Below, one piece after another: positions 13,233 to 26,622 of a stretch of DNA of 64,000 bases (position 1 is the first letter of the stretch; the number at the start of each line of letters is the position of its first letter). The stretch comes from Phytoseiulus persimilis (taxonomy: Eukaryota > Arthropoda > Arachnida > Mesostigmata > Phytoseiidae), in assembly GCA_037576195.1 (NCBI GenBank), contig CM075103.1:12214001-12278000 (forward strand). Reading direction: 5' to 3'. The translations under genes were made by a program, and so were the position numbers. A model generated the notes under the pieces. The model did no database searches and was not told the origin of the DNA. It was given only the letters and a program-made list of their open reading frames with translations.

Positions 13233-14553
13233 TCAACTTGGCGATCTCGACGACAAGCTACTCTCACTCCGGGAGGCTGCGCAGGACATGCTGTCCTGGT
13301 GTTTCTGGAGAAGCGACATACGGCTAAACGTCTTCGAGCAACGTGCGCATGAATACTTTTTCACTTCTTGGTGTGTTTGGAGATGAGCGCGAAGGTTCGA
13401 GCGGTCCGCGAATGCCCGATGGCAATGTTCACATTCGAAGGGTTTCTCTCCGGTATGAGTTCTTATGTGACCCTGCAGCAGCCAAGGTCTCGAAAACGCT
13501 TTTCCGCAGATGTCACATTTACACGGCAGGGTGTGGGTCCGGATGTGCATTTTCAGGGCGCCCATCGACACGTACGACTTGGAGCAGTACTTGCAGCAGA
13601 ACTCCTTGCGCCCGCTTGCCGAGTTGACGCAGTGGAACTCCTTGTGTTTGCTGAGTCCGGCGAACGTCGAATAACTCTTCTGGCAGTCGTCGCAGGTGAA
13701 ACGGTTCGAGCCGGCGGACGAGCGCACGTCTTCCTCCGGCTCTTTCTTCACGGCGAGCTTCGTTCCACCGCCGTTCCCGCCGCCGGTGTTGTTGTTGTTG
13801 TTGTTGACGGCGGTTTCCCAGGAGGGCACGACGGCGTCTTGGGGCTTCTCGTGGGTGAGGATTTGCGGCCGGAACGTCTGCGCGGACAGATTGGCGCAGA
13901 GTGAACTGTAGTACAACGCCGGCAGTGGGTACAGGAGTGGGTTCCAGGGGTCGAGAAGCGGAGCCATCATCGGTGCCACCAAAGGGGCAGCGGGTGACAG
14001 CGGCGTTCGCGGCAGCCGAAACGTTGGCGAACCATCGCTTGACACTGACGATAGTCTTTGCCGTTTCGTTGACAGGTCAAACGGCGTCGAGTGGATCTCC
14101 GCAAACTGACAGCGGGAACTTTTCTTGGCCCGGAGCCACGATCGAGCTCGCGACCTGAGCCCGCCAGCGTGGATCCGATTCTCCAGGGGAGAGCTCGCCC
14201 CCTCCTCCTCCTCTTCCTCCCCGTCGTCGCGATCGGTGACCCCGAACCTCCTGAGCTGATCGCGGAACCTCAGCACGGGGTCGAGAACTTCCGAATCCGG
14301 TGTCGTCGGCGGCGAGCTCCGAGTTTTCGGCGATCCGAGTCGCGGGCTGCTCGATTCGATCCGGGATCCGTGTGAACTTGCCGAACGTGCCGGGCACGGT
14401 CGCCGTTTCGGAGGGCGAAGGAGACACGGAAAAAGAACTCCGCTCAGAGTTTGTGGAGAGATCCTCCGGCCCTTCTGACTGGGGTCCATCACTGGAAGTC
14501 CGGGTAACGGGTTCGTCGAGCCACGGCCGCTTCACACCGCTTAGCGAGCTCAT
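13233..14553 (-). CDS. sna-like: Snail-family zinc-finger transcription repressor, five-finger copy
   Basis: The exon carrying the fingers is 14105-13233 (290 residues), starting after a CAG acceptor. The upstream exon starts at 14553 and has GVKRPWLDE and a CtBP motif PEDLST (residues 29-34), aligning with the paralogue at 3.7 kb; PFDLST opens the second exon. Fingers 1-5 follow, finger 1 being [19 protein letters not shown], and fingers 2-5 nearly identical in protein to the other copy. An asparagine run comes from a TTG repeat at 13787-13807. The two exons are in different frames, so an intron is required, but the donor is uncertain. Frame-preserving choices end exon 1 at 14269, 14248 or 14155, giving about 385-423 residues. 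The donor position used by the paralogue reads GGCACG here, not GGTACG. No SNAG domain precedes 14553; an in-frame stop lies at 14640-14638, so SNAG is either lost or on an unseen upstream exon. Confidence 0.85.
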
Positions 14554-14982
14554 CGCTGTCTCTCTGTCGCCGACGGTGTCACAGCATCTTCGTGGAGACC
14601 GACGACCAACACGAGCGAGTACAGTTATGTGGTGGTCCTATACTGGTCGTCCTTAAGCCGTAGTTTCCTCCGACCGACGTAGTCGAGCGGGTCCTTTCCC
14701 AGCGGAAGCTCCGCCCCTCGCTGGCGACCAATCGAGTGGCGGCTCGGCGCGTGGATGGCACGTGCTTCTGAAGCTTGAAGAAGCATCCTTTGCATGGGGT
14801 GGAGAACACTGTCGCCGATGCCTCTGTCCGTCTACGCCACTAACACCGGCCTTGAGGACAACGAGGGGAAAAGGACGACATCGAGTGGATCCTGTCACGA
14901 GGCTTCCAATCTGTGGGAACCAACGATATGAATTGATAGTGCTGCAGCGAAAGCACTACACACGCTGGCCCGCTTCATTCAA

Positions 14983-15000
14983 TCTCTCTCTCTCTCTCTC
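14983..15000. repeat. (TC)n dinucleotide microsatellite
   Basis: Nine tandem TC units, a simple repeat upstream (5' side) of the - strand Snail gene, about 430 bases beyond its start codon. Confidence 0.85.
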
Positions 15001-18000
15001 ACTCGATCCTGGCGGCACAAGCCTGGAGCAAGTCCGATCCTGGGCCGAACACCGGCCAACCCATCGTTCGGCGATTGATTCAGCAAGTCATCCGTCCAGA
15101 CTTCGTCCTCGTGCGAGCCGCATGATCAGCCCTGAATTATCTGATGCGGACGCGAGTCCTTGGGCTCGAAGTCTTCATCTCCAGCGGCGCAGGACCGCGT
15201 CCAGGAGGACATTGGAGACGTCTTTGCATCCAGGAGGCCGCGCTTCGTTTTCGGTACTGACAGGCTTCGAGAGCGTTGGATTATTGAGAGAAAAACGGAT
15301 GATTGAACAGCCAAAACTGTTAAACCCAGTGGAGGGGAACAGGTGGGAGTTGACCCTGCGCGGAATCGGAATTTTCTGGGACGACGATTCGGACGGGTAT
15401 GATTCACGAGAGCATCGGGGCTTCCCAGGTTCCGCGGACGTGGTTCTCGTCGATTATTGCTCTTTTTCGGCCGGTTCTGTAAGACGCAACTGGTTCCAAA
15501 CGGGCTCGGGATTTCGGTTCGTCAGATAAGCCACCAGCTGTTGTTGTTGTAGCGGTGGCGGTGATGGTGGTGTGTTGATGGGCCGAACGCAAAACCCACA
15601 GAATGGATTGGCGAAAGAGAGGAGGAAGACCACGTCAGCCGCGGAGAGGAACCGTCCACGGCAGCGGAACAAACCGTGAAATCGATGTCGAAGCCCGTTG
15701 AACTCTCAACTATCACGAGAACCGCTCGAGGGAGGGGGAGGGGCTGGGGGGAGCGGGGGACGGTCCACGCCGTGCGCCTGTAATACGTCTCTGCGTACGT
15801 TTGGGATGCGACAGGATGCCACGCTCAACAGACGGTCGACGACGATTAATTTCCGCCAGACGCACCGGGCTCTGCAGCGATTCGAAAAAACCAACTTTAA
15901 GCAAAACACCACGCGGTCCAAGCATCTGAGCTTTCGGGAAACTCGGGGGAGGGAAGAGTCGGGGCCGATATCTCAATGCTGGAACTGAATTATTGTATCC
16001 GAGTGAATTTATGAGGACGCGAGCGAGCAGCGATCCCGGCGAGAAGCCAATCTGCGAACGACCACACGCACTGGGCGTGAAGATGTCTGTCGCAGATAGC
16101 GGTGAACAAATCGGTCCGAACGTGTTACGTTCTAGTACGAAGAATCTGCGATTGAGAGAGAACCCTCGCTGGGCGGCGGAATGGAAGACTCCTAACTGAA
16201 AGAGAGCGCGGCACGCTGCGAACGCGACAGAAGTTTTGCCACTTCGAGATGCAGAACTCTTGCTGAGCGGCCACGTGCTCGACCATAACTCTTGCACAAC
16301 TCACACTGCATGCAGTCGGCGAGCACGTGCGCCGGAGGCCTCGGCGACTGTTCACCGGTTCTCCAATGTTCTCCAGACTGTTTCTCCCCCTCGATCTCCC
16401 TTCGAACCAACCTCCCACGACATCCGCGGCGATCAGGACAAACCTCAGAACAGCGACAACAATCGTCACCGGCATTGTCCCCTCGAGAATTGTTGTAGCG
16501 ATAACAGTTTCATTGTTTGATGACATTTGCAAATCGATTCTCTGTCGCTCCGGTGTGGTCCGGTGGTGTCATCTGATCTTTGACATTTTTCTTCGATTGC
16601 GGACTGTGATTACGCATAACAGTTGTGGGCATTGTTATGAGTCGAGCAGGCGGAATTCGCGACCATCCGACGTTCCTGCCCGAACTACCGAGTCATCCGA
16701 AATTTAGGGGGAGAGTGCCGGGTCGGAGCCAGGAGGTCTTGCTCCTGAAAATTCAGTGAAGTCCTCTGGAGAGGAACATTGCGGAGCTGCGACATCCACC
16801 TATCATTCCAATGATTCCGCAGGACTGGTCACAGATGCGTCCGCGGCTCGGGTGGGCCATGAAAAGGAAACGACCGTTATGACGACGAAGCGCGCCACTC
16901 CGACCCAAATCAAGATTCCCCAGGCGCAGGTCTCTCGAGTCGTCCACCCGCTCAGCCATCCATCCATCCATCCAGTCCTCGAAACCGGCGATTCAAGCGG
17001 GTCTCCAGACATGCACCCAGACAAACGGAGCGAGCGTGGCATGCACGGACGGACGGAGTCGATCCGTCGATTGTGATAAACAAACATGAGGCCTTCTGGA
17101 AATTCGGTGTCACTTACACCCGGTGGCAGTCGAGTGGTGAGCGAGAGCAGTTGTTGCCGACGAACGATCGACCGAGTGAGCGAGCGGACGGACGCACGGA
17201 CGGAAAAGCAGCTCCCGAAACTGCTCTCAGCTAACACAGCAACCCTCGAACAGTTTCTGAATCCCTCTGGGCCACCGTCAAGTGACGCATGGAGACCAGG
17301 TGCTGAACAGGAAAAGACCACTATAGCGAGTGAAAAGAAGCTGGAAAAGCAACAGTCCGACCAATGTGTCGATAGATGCCGCTAATTTGAGCAGCCACTT
17401 CCCTCGGCGGGACATCTTGACGAGAAACAGCGAGAAGCCAAGGCGCGCACGCCCGCACCAAACGTACCCGAAAATGATGTGTCGACGATATGAGAATCTG
17501 TTCTCGAATTCCTCCTCTCCTCCTAGGAGCCTGAATCGAGGAGCCTTTCGAGAACTGTCGGCCGAGACGAAGGAGTGATCGCCGTCCATTGTGGGAAGCG
17601 GGCTCCGAGTGAAGCAGGACTTCCTGCTTCTGCACCGATCGGATGAGCATCATTCGAACCATTTTCTCTAAAAGTTCTAGCATGTCTTAGAATTTATGTC
17701 ATCAAGCCATTGAACCAACGTCGACCCGGGGGCGTCCGCGGCCGACACTCGTCGGAATTGATCCGAAAATCTGGTTGTGTCGCCCGAGGGAGCGGTGCGC
17801 CAGGAACTACGGCGCCTCATCTGACCATGCAATTTATTCCAGGAGTTCTATTTGAAAAGTGTATCTGAAGAGCTGGAACGTGGGAGTGGCACTTCTGATT
17901 GGAGAGAAGAATGCGATGATCGATATTCCCACGCAAGGATCACGACATTTACAAGTGCCGGACTTCACGTCGCCCAGTCGTCAATGTTCGGGATCTGTAG

Positions 18001-20688
18001 CTCGTGACATCAAGCTCGGGCTGAGGCCACGTCTTGCAACTGAACTCCGGAAACGGAAATCCTCGCGTCGCTTCGCTCGCGAATATTCCATTCCGCTCGC
18101 CGCAGAATGGCGGAGTGACGACCGTTGGAAGCACCTGGCGTTCTGAAAGGTGAAAGCTAGGTAGGTGCATGTTCGACCTGAGTAAGCGGAGGCCGTTCTC
18201 GCTCGCGTGGCATATGTCGCTGTCTCTTCAGTAGCAGCAGAAGAAGCGGCGTCAGTCGGGTTCAATCACTATTCTTCGACATCGAACGGGTTGAAAGCAG
18301 ACAAAAGTCGCCTAGTTCAGACCAACCTGCCTCGCCGAAGTTTCTTCACGAGGGGCCTGAAGTGGCGGGTTTCTCAAACGCGGCGTCTCGGCCCGAATAT
18401 CCACCCTCTGTGCTAACTCTGTGCAGAACAGCCCTCGCGACGGATCGCGAGATAGACCCCCTCGAAAGGTCGGAGCCGCGCGAACGCAGAACCTTCGCCG
18501 TCGAGGGAGCATCTGTCGACATGGGCAGGTGATCCTCCTACACCCCTAGTCGAGTGGCCGTCGTTGTCATAGTCGTGGACCGTGGATGAAGAAAAAGCTT
18601 TGGGCGCGTGGACGCCAGACGATCTCTCCGGCAGCTGGAAGTGGGAAAATCTGCCAGAGGCTCGAACTCTGCCCGGACAGAGGGAGGAGGAGGACACGGC
18701 GGGCAGCTCGTTCCATCACCAGGAGCAGCACCAAAAACGATCATCGATCTGAAACGGCCAGATGCACGCCAGGTACATTCGTGCGCGCCCTGTCGCCACC
18801 GGAGGAGCAACACCAAGAGACTTCGGGAGTGTTCCCGAACGCAGGAGAAGCCCAGAGTTTCTTGTTTCCACAAAAAATGAGCCTGCCTCATCTCTTGGGT
18901 TTTTCGTCAGTTCGAAGTCAACCCAATCGTGGAGGTAAATCGAGAGGATGACCGAGGATCGCAGGAAGCTGAGTGGCATTGTTTCCGCTCAAGAATCCCT
19001 AAGCACAACGATAAAAAGACCGCGAGACCCAAAATCCCCGAATCTCTTCTGCGAATCGAATCCCGTCACAAACGGCTTCGTCCATTCGAACCCTTCCCTC
19101 CCGTTTCGTGTCCCAAAAAAATTGAAGCTTGAAATTTGGACTCGAACTCCGCTCCAGATCCTCTCGATCGTAGTCGGCCGTCCGGTGTTGCGTAATTTAG
19201 GATATCCTCTGTCTTCATTAATCTCGAAGGAGGGCTCCGATCGGGAAAAAAAACCGATCTAAGTGAGCACCCAGCCACAATGAGCTAGAAAAGACACAGC
19301 ACTCCTAAGTTGACGGTTGGTTTTCGGCCGAGAGGCAGGTGATCTGCATTGTAGAAAACGGCTCGACTTTTACATCTGCTTCTTGCCTTCATCGGACAAC
19401 GAGCGGCTGGTTGCGGGGCTGCGAGTCTTCGTTGGAACTCCCAGACACGCGAACGAGCCTGGCTCGAGTGCTGCCCCGGAAAACTTACGCTTCCCGATCG
19501 AGGATTCGTTTTTCATGCTCCCCGTCGGATTTCCTGCACCAGCCCCGGGTCGATCTTGTGTTCCCGATCCGAGTCTGGGACAGAAGACGCGACTCACGAA
19601 AGGGCTCTGACACTTCCATCGCACTCGAGGACGGTCAGGAAAGCGTTCAGATGTGTTCGTTTTGGACTTATCACTCTCGACGTCGATCTAGCTCGGCGGA
19701 GACTGAAGAGAGTGAAAGTGGGCTGTTAGCAACTCCCACACTTGCTCTGTACTGGAAGCCGTTTACGCGCTCGACTGAATCTGTACGACAGCAGCTCAGA
19801 TGTCCGACTCGGCAGGTTCCAAGCTGGTTGTATAGAGAAACGGACGGAAGTGGACCTGGAAATGGGTAGGTCCGCATCGAACAGGACCCCTGCGAAGACG
19901 CCTCCGGCTCGCCCGGCGGGCTTGTTGGCCACGTCACCGGGAGGAAAGACCTCCCGGAGTGGTTTCAAACGGTGGCTTCCGATTTCGTTATAACAAGCAC
20001 TTTCTGTTTTCCTCGTTCAAGGAAGAGAGACCGGCCGGCCAGCGGCTGTCCGCGACACTCGAAGAACTGTCTCCCGTAATTGGCCTCCGACTAGAGAGCG
20101 GCATTCTTCACGCGGCGAGCGCGTTTCCACGCGGCTAGAGACTGTTCTCCCCGTTCGAGAGAATCATGAAGTCTTCGAGATTGGAGTTGGTCGCCCGGTC
20201 CGCAACGTCCTAAGAAGTGATCAGGCGGTAATATCGCTCTCGGAGTTGCTCTTTAGCAGCAGCGATGATCGCTCTCGCGAACGGTTGGTCGGGCGGTCTC
20301 AACGACGAAGGTGGTCGGTACGCTTGTCGATCGAAGGTGTTCTCGTTTTCGTTGACACCCATCGCTTCGCCGGTGCCGCGCCACTGTCGTAACCGCCGCC
20401 GCTGCTGCTGGTGCTTTTGTCGCCGGTGATAACAGCAGAGTTTGTGGCGGGCGTTCCGGCTGCCTTTGGCACGAGGGGGTGGAAATGGAAGAGACACGCG
20501 GAATTTTGTTGATTTAGTAGCTTCAGCACGAACGCGGCCGGTTCTAGAGGACCAGCTCGCACAGGGCTTGGCCTCGGCGACAGGCGCTTGTGGTGCTTCG
20601 CATTTCTAGTGTGTTTATGATGTTCTCGACGACTCTGGTTGACTTCTACCTCCAGGCTGAGCCGCGGTCGGTGGTGGTGTTGCCGTCG

Positions 20689-20703
20689 CTGCTGCTGCTG
20701 CTG
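20689..20703. repeat. (GCT)n trinucleotide microsatellite
   Basis: Five tandem GCT units. They appear as polyglutamine in one - strand open frame, but that frame has no other coding support. Confidence 0.75.
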
Positions 20704-23700
20704 TAGATCACGACAAGAACTTGCACACACACAGTCTCAAGCGCGGTTAGCGCTCTCGAACACCTTCGCTTCGAAGAGCTGGAAGCATAAGGGCTTGTTT
20801 TCATAACCTGGTAGGCATGTTCGCCGCGGCCACGTTCGGCGCTCCCCGACCGCTTTCGCGAGGGGCGATGAATCGCCGACTTTCGCGGGAGCAATACACA
20901 GTGTTCGCGGCGGTTTTCGCCGTCTCGCACGAAATAATTCCAAAGTGCTCGATACGCTCGATCCTCGGGCATCCACTGTTTTTCCCCTCCATCGTTCTCC
21001 ACTCGGTTGTATATGTCCGGCTTTCGATCTACATTCTGGAGCTCCTCGGGATATTGGGGAACCGAGAAACGGGTCAGAAGAAGTGAAGTTTGGCGTTTGG
21101 CGCCAGAAACCATCTGTTTCGGGGGTGGTTGCTGTGTTCGATCCCTGAGTGAGCGAGTGAGTATCTGTGCTAGTCAGTGAGTGAACGGACCGGCTCACAC
21201 AAGGCTAGCGGGGGCTCTACGCTGATTCAGAAGAAGCCCTGGGCACCTGCCGCCCGTCCTAGCCTGTCCGACAGATGGCGTCGTGTGGCCCCAACGATTG
21301 TCGGAGGTCAACGAGACTCGGTGCCGAACTCGACTGCCCTCTCGGCGGGCTCATCCCGCAGCAGAAGTTCGCGGCTCGAAACTGCGCTCGATCGAGCGGA
21401 CCTCGCCGACAGAGGGAGTTTAGCGCTAAGCGACGCTTCGGCACTTTGCGGGACCGCAGCTGTTTGGGCGCTGAAAACAAAACCGCGGAATCCGAATGAT
21501 CGGCAACCCTTCGATAGGAGCGGAGATTTTTGCGATTCCTCCAGGAGGCTCCTCGACCTGCGCCGCCGCCGCCGCTGCCTCCATCAACAACAACAAAGCT
21601 GTTAACGAAGAAACCGGCGACGCAGCCAACGGGCAGCGCTGTCTTCGGATTTCTTTAGGCGTTAAGCACTCGAAACGAGGTAACACAAAGAAGGAATCGC
21701 GGAGGCCATGTCGAATTCGTATTGGCAGCTTTGCATTGTGAGTGAGGCATCGCGGGCCCCAATCCACCCCTCAGGGCAAGCAGTTAGAATCCTCATCGCC
21801 TTGAGGGTTGGGACGAGCGCCGTCAAAAGTGAGAACTTGAGCCAATCGTTGACCAGGGTCATCCCAGTAGTTATCAAACTCGACCGACGGCTCTAATTGG
21901 CTGAGTTTCAGAGTCAGTTTCCGGCGGACGGTCGGAGCGTCAAGGTTAGCCACAAGTGAACCTGCTCGCAGAGTTGTGTCGCCATATTCGATTGCATCTG
22001 TGTAGTACGATTCAGGTTGAGCATTCTACACAGTCCGCTCCCACGACGCAGCAACCTGCTCCGCAATCACCTGCGAGTTTCTCACCGAGGTCACCGGGTG
22101 GGGAGGGAGCGAGTGTGGGATCTCGACCGGCTTCGTTTTCGCCAGGACCCCAAGACAAAACCTGGCGAGCTCGAGACAGTGGCCCCCGCTTTAACGGCCC
22201 CTTGAGCATTGCTCATCTGATCGGCTGCCGTGCCTCGAGCTCGGAAGGAGTTGCCCGGCCTTTGGAGAACATGTTCTCCGACTTGCCGCGGCACCCTGGG
22301 CCTGGCTCAGGTTGCAAGTGCCGCTTCGCGGTCGCAAGCGAGTAGGCGGACGCGTCGGCCAGGTTTCAAACTCGGTTAGCTCTCTAATATGGCAAGCAAC
22401 ACGGCGGACAGTAGGTAACAGTGGTCACACAGACCATGGCACGGACAGGAAGACAGCGAGTGTTCGCAGTTTCTCAGCCAGCAAGAACAACACGGCGGTG
22501 GTGAAAAGTTTATTGAGAACACTCCGCGGCGACTGGTTGTCTCTCAAGAAAGGTGCGACCTCCACGCAGCATCGAGGCTTCCCGCTGTCCGGCCGGCCTC
22601 CTTCCTTGCCTACCCACCTACCTTACTGTCACCCTTCCAGTCAAAAAGCTGGCTGTACAGAAGCCGAGACATTGTCGGCACATGACTTGGATGCGGTGTT
22701 CGCCGGAGAATTAATTTTGATTGGAGCCGCAAACAGCGTTTCATCGGTCATCGGCTCTAGACGCCCGGAGGACCAGCTTCAGCTCGGAGTGGGCCGCAGG
22801 GGCGTGTGCGTTAAGGACCGAGCCCAGCGCTTACCGTCCGAGGTCCCGCTTGAGAGAGCTCCGATGAGGCTGAGGCCCCGCACGCAAGTCTGCACGCGTA
22901 GTCATGACCGCGTTTCTCACTCGGCCATCTCGTTGGTTCGTTTCAGTTGATGGACCGGGGACCGGGACTCATTGGAGCACGGCATAGGGATCGTCGTGCA
23001 TGTTGTTGGTTTGCCGCCCTCGATTGAAGATGTCGACTTCGCGAATTCGCGACACTCGGCAGCGACATGCACAGGCATGCACCGCGCGTGCGTCACAGCT
23101 CATCACTGAAGTGAACGGTTGTAAAGAAGCCCTTCTCAGCTGCAAGTCGAAGTTCTCCATCCGAGAGAAGCGCATGAAGGCTCGCTCGCTTCTTTTTCCG
23201 AAAGACCAGGTGAAAACGACCCGCTTCTGAGCCACGGGGAGGGTACCCGATCCAGTTTTGTTGAGCTACAGAACGCAAACTCGGCGAGTGAATTTACCCA
23301 GGTATCCGGAATCGGCTTCCATATCTCCGGACGTTAATTATACATTGTGGCGAGAAATTGCCCGTCCAAACGAGCTTTTCGGCTCTCAAATATAAAATCT
23401 GCGCAGGTTGGAAAGCGCACTTGTAAGCTCGGCAACGTCCTGGGATCCGAGGCCGGGACACTCGCGAAACCCGTTCGAAATCACGAATGGAGGGAGTTTC
23501 CGCGCCGGGATACTCGAGGCCACAACCGGTTCTGGCGGAGCGTCGTTCTTGAAACTCGCGAACAAAACAAAGCCACTGACGTTGTGCGATGCGTCATCCG
23601 CTTTATGCACTGGGAAGTATTTCTCCGGGTCCAACCACAGGTCGCTCGCGATGTCGCCAGAGAAACTCGTGTGCGTCGGTGACCTCCTCATCACTGGATC

Positions 23701-26607
23701 TGTTGAAAGATTTAGTGGCTTCGTCGTCGTCGACGACGAGGCCCTTGGACAGAGTGCGAGCGGTGCGGCCCGATCTGAGGAGTTCTCGGAGACCGGAGAG
23801 CTGGTACCGGTTCCGGGCTCACGGGCTGCGTGACATTTTAGGGAAACCTCGGGAAACTCTAAGCCCGGGAATCAATTCCGGCCGAGCTTTCGGCTGTCAA
23901 AGTTAATCTTGGCAACGTTGTTGCACAGGTGCTAAGAGTGCTTGCTCGAGAGTGCGTGTCTCTCAAGCGAGCGAGTTCTACCGTTTGAGTGTTCCAGATG
24001 CAAGGTGGTCACATATTTTCCCAGCTCGCTTTTCCCCTCGTCACAATCGGCTCGAGGAGTGCGGCTGACGGACGCCAACGAAACTCGGCTTCCCTCAGGC
24101 TTCCCACACTCGAAATTCTAGACGCATTGATATCGATGCACCGGCCAGCTACACTCGTGAAAAGTGGAATGTAGTTTTCCAATCGTCCAACGTAGAAGAA
24201 CGCCTCTGGATCGGCGTTCTACGCACCACTCTCCTCCCGATGACGTCGTCCATCATTCATCGACAAAACCGCTCACTTTCCGCATCGAGGATGCTCGAGA
24301 TAAACCCTTACGACTTAGTGAACAAGCTTCTAGCCGAAGCCCATCATTTGATTCCTCTTTCTGGCTCCGTAGCGGAGCACAGAGAGACGGCTATGACGGG
24401 ATTATGCGTTTCCGCAAGGGATGACTTCTCGTTTCAATCGAGCCACGCAAATTTCGACCACACTCCTCGCTCCTTGTTGTCCTGGTTCACTCGCTCCATG
24501 GGAAGCGATCTGGCGCTCCCTTGACGCGATCGAACCGACTCGGTACTTTTCACTGGCACAAAATGAGGATGCTAAGGATTGCTTGCCAGTCTTCAATGAA
24601 GTGCGGAGAGATTACCGGATGGATATGCGGTTCGAACAGGCAATCTCGCGGGTTATTTCTTGCCCTTTTGTTAAACGTACTCGCGAGGAATGCATCACGA
24701 TTGAAACGCAGAAAGCCATGAAAGTGCTCACAGTCGGCTGAGATGCCTCGTCAAGCTGCCCAAAGCGGCGGTGAGCGTCGAGCACCGGTTTGACTACGGC
24801 TGAGAGATGAGAGGATTTGGAGAGCCTGCATAGGCCTTACGGAAAGTTCCGTAACCTGTCTACGAGGAGGAGTAAGTCCAGTGCACTTCATGCACTTGTA
24901 TGAACGACGACGCCGATAGCCTGCGTGTTTTCGAACGTCGACCAAACATCGCTCATGAGAAACACTTATTAGATCAGTAATGCCTATAGGCTGACTGTGA
25001 TTAGCGAGTCGCCACCGGACGGAGGCCCAGGGTAGCGCTGTTGACAACGGTCGAAGAAGGACCCTTCACGGACCCTTTTTCATTGGAGGGATCGCTGCAT
25101 TCGGCGGTGGAGGTCGCGCATTCGGCTCCGGCCGCGATCTTCCCGACGCGAATCTTATCCGGCGAGCAGTAGTGCACTCCGCTTATCTTCCAAGCAAACA
25201 CGACTTCGGATCACCTGAGCACTCGAACCAGTCGGGAGGTTATCGCAGACGTCTCAAGGAGCTCCTTCTCTCTGTGTTTTCCGTTCCGTCTCGCCGGCTC
25301 CCTCACGATGGTGTCGTCGTCGTCGCCGCCGCCGCCGAACAACGGAGCGAATTAGGCGGGTATCGGAGGTGCAAAGTCTCGCGTCTCCATCGCGACGATT
25401 TTATCCCGACGAGCTCAACGGCACTCGACAGATGCCGCCCTTCGCGCCACGGACCACTCTGTCCGAAGAAAACGCGGCGGCGGAAGCGGCTGAATTAGGC
25501 ATGGAGATGCAACCGCGATCACAGCAGAGAATATTGAGCGGCAGAAGTCGTTCTCGGCCCCGCCGGCCGTTTTTTCGTCTCGTCAGGGAGAAGCAGCGAA
25601 CGAGCTTTGTTTTGGGCTCGTACTCCGCTCCGTTCTCGGCTGCTGTCTTCTCTCGTGGGGAAGCGGACAGGGTTCATCCATTCCATTGGATCGGCCGTTC
25701 ATTCATTGAGAGCGAAGTTTTTCCTTCAGTATTGGGTGCCGGCTCGTTGTCTGCCGGCTGACTCAACAGCGAGTGCCAGCCTGCGCGGGCATGCGTGGTA
25801 GAATCGGAAAGACGAGGCCCAAGTCCATCTTTCTTCTGCAACAGAAGCTCGTCGGATTGAACAGGGTGCTGCCGCCGCCATGCCGACTACAACAATAGAG
25901 CTGAAAAACACCTGATCTGGTTTTTGACAGGGAGGGCGATTGACGAACGTAAAATACGCGCTGCCGGCTCGTGGAGGTCCGGGAGATGGTGCCGCGGGCT
26001 TCAATCTGAGACCTCAACGATCGGATCTCCCGAGGAGACTCGCTCGGAGATGACTTTTGAGAAACGAGCCCACGGTGGTTCAACGAAGCTCAACCGTCTT
26101 GGACCTCCGCTCTCATTCGCATCTTCCTGCGAAGGATTATCTATGCATCATCTCTCTCGCAGGAACAGCTCCTAAAACGTCGTCTCTCTGTCTCGGCCTT
26201 TATCCACGTCGTGGGAAGGGGGCGAAAGTTGTGACAGAGTGCAGAAAATATTTCAAGTGAGCGTGGAAGAAAGTCGGAGGAACGTATCGGAGAAAGTTCC
26301 TCAATCGATCGTCTAGAGGTGCTCGCCGCATCTTTTCGAACAAATACGGCTTCTCGGCCGCCAGTGCCGTCGACGTTTCTCGAGCATGTTTTTTCTGCTC
26401 ATTATCCGCCGCTCTTTTCACCGTCAATTCATCTTCTCATTGTTGTTGCGGATCGATGTTCGATTCTCCTTGGGCGCATCTGTCATTGAACAAGTTCGCC
26501 CGAATGCTCACTACGACGTCCAAGACCATGTCCGCAGCGCCCCAGTCTGCACGTCAGACAGAGCATTTCTTGAGTAGTAGGTGTTAACCACCATTGAACA
26601 ACAGATG

Positions 26608-26622
26608 CACACACACACACAC
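26608..26622. repeat. (CA)n dinucleotide microsatellite
   Basis: Short CA tract in otherwise unannotated noncoding DNA. Confidence 0.8.

Noticed and set aside
17018-17044. A - strand MPRSLRLSG start, slightly like a SNAG domain upstream of the five-finger Snail gene
   Set aside because: Only MPRS matches; the key FLVKK part is absent and no splice path to 14553 is evident.
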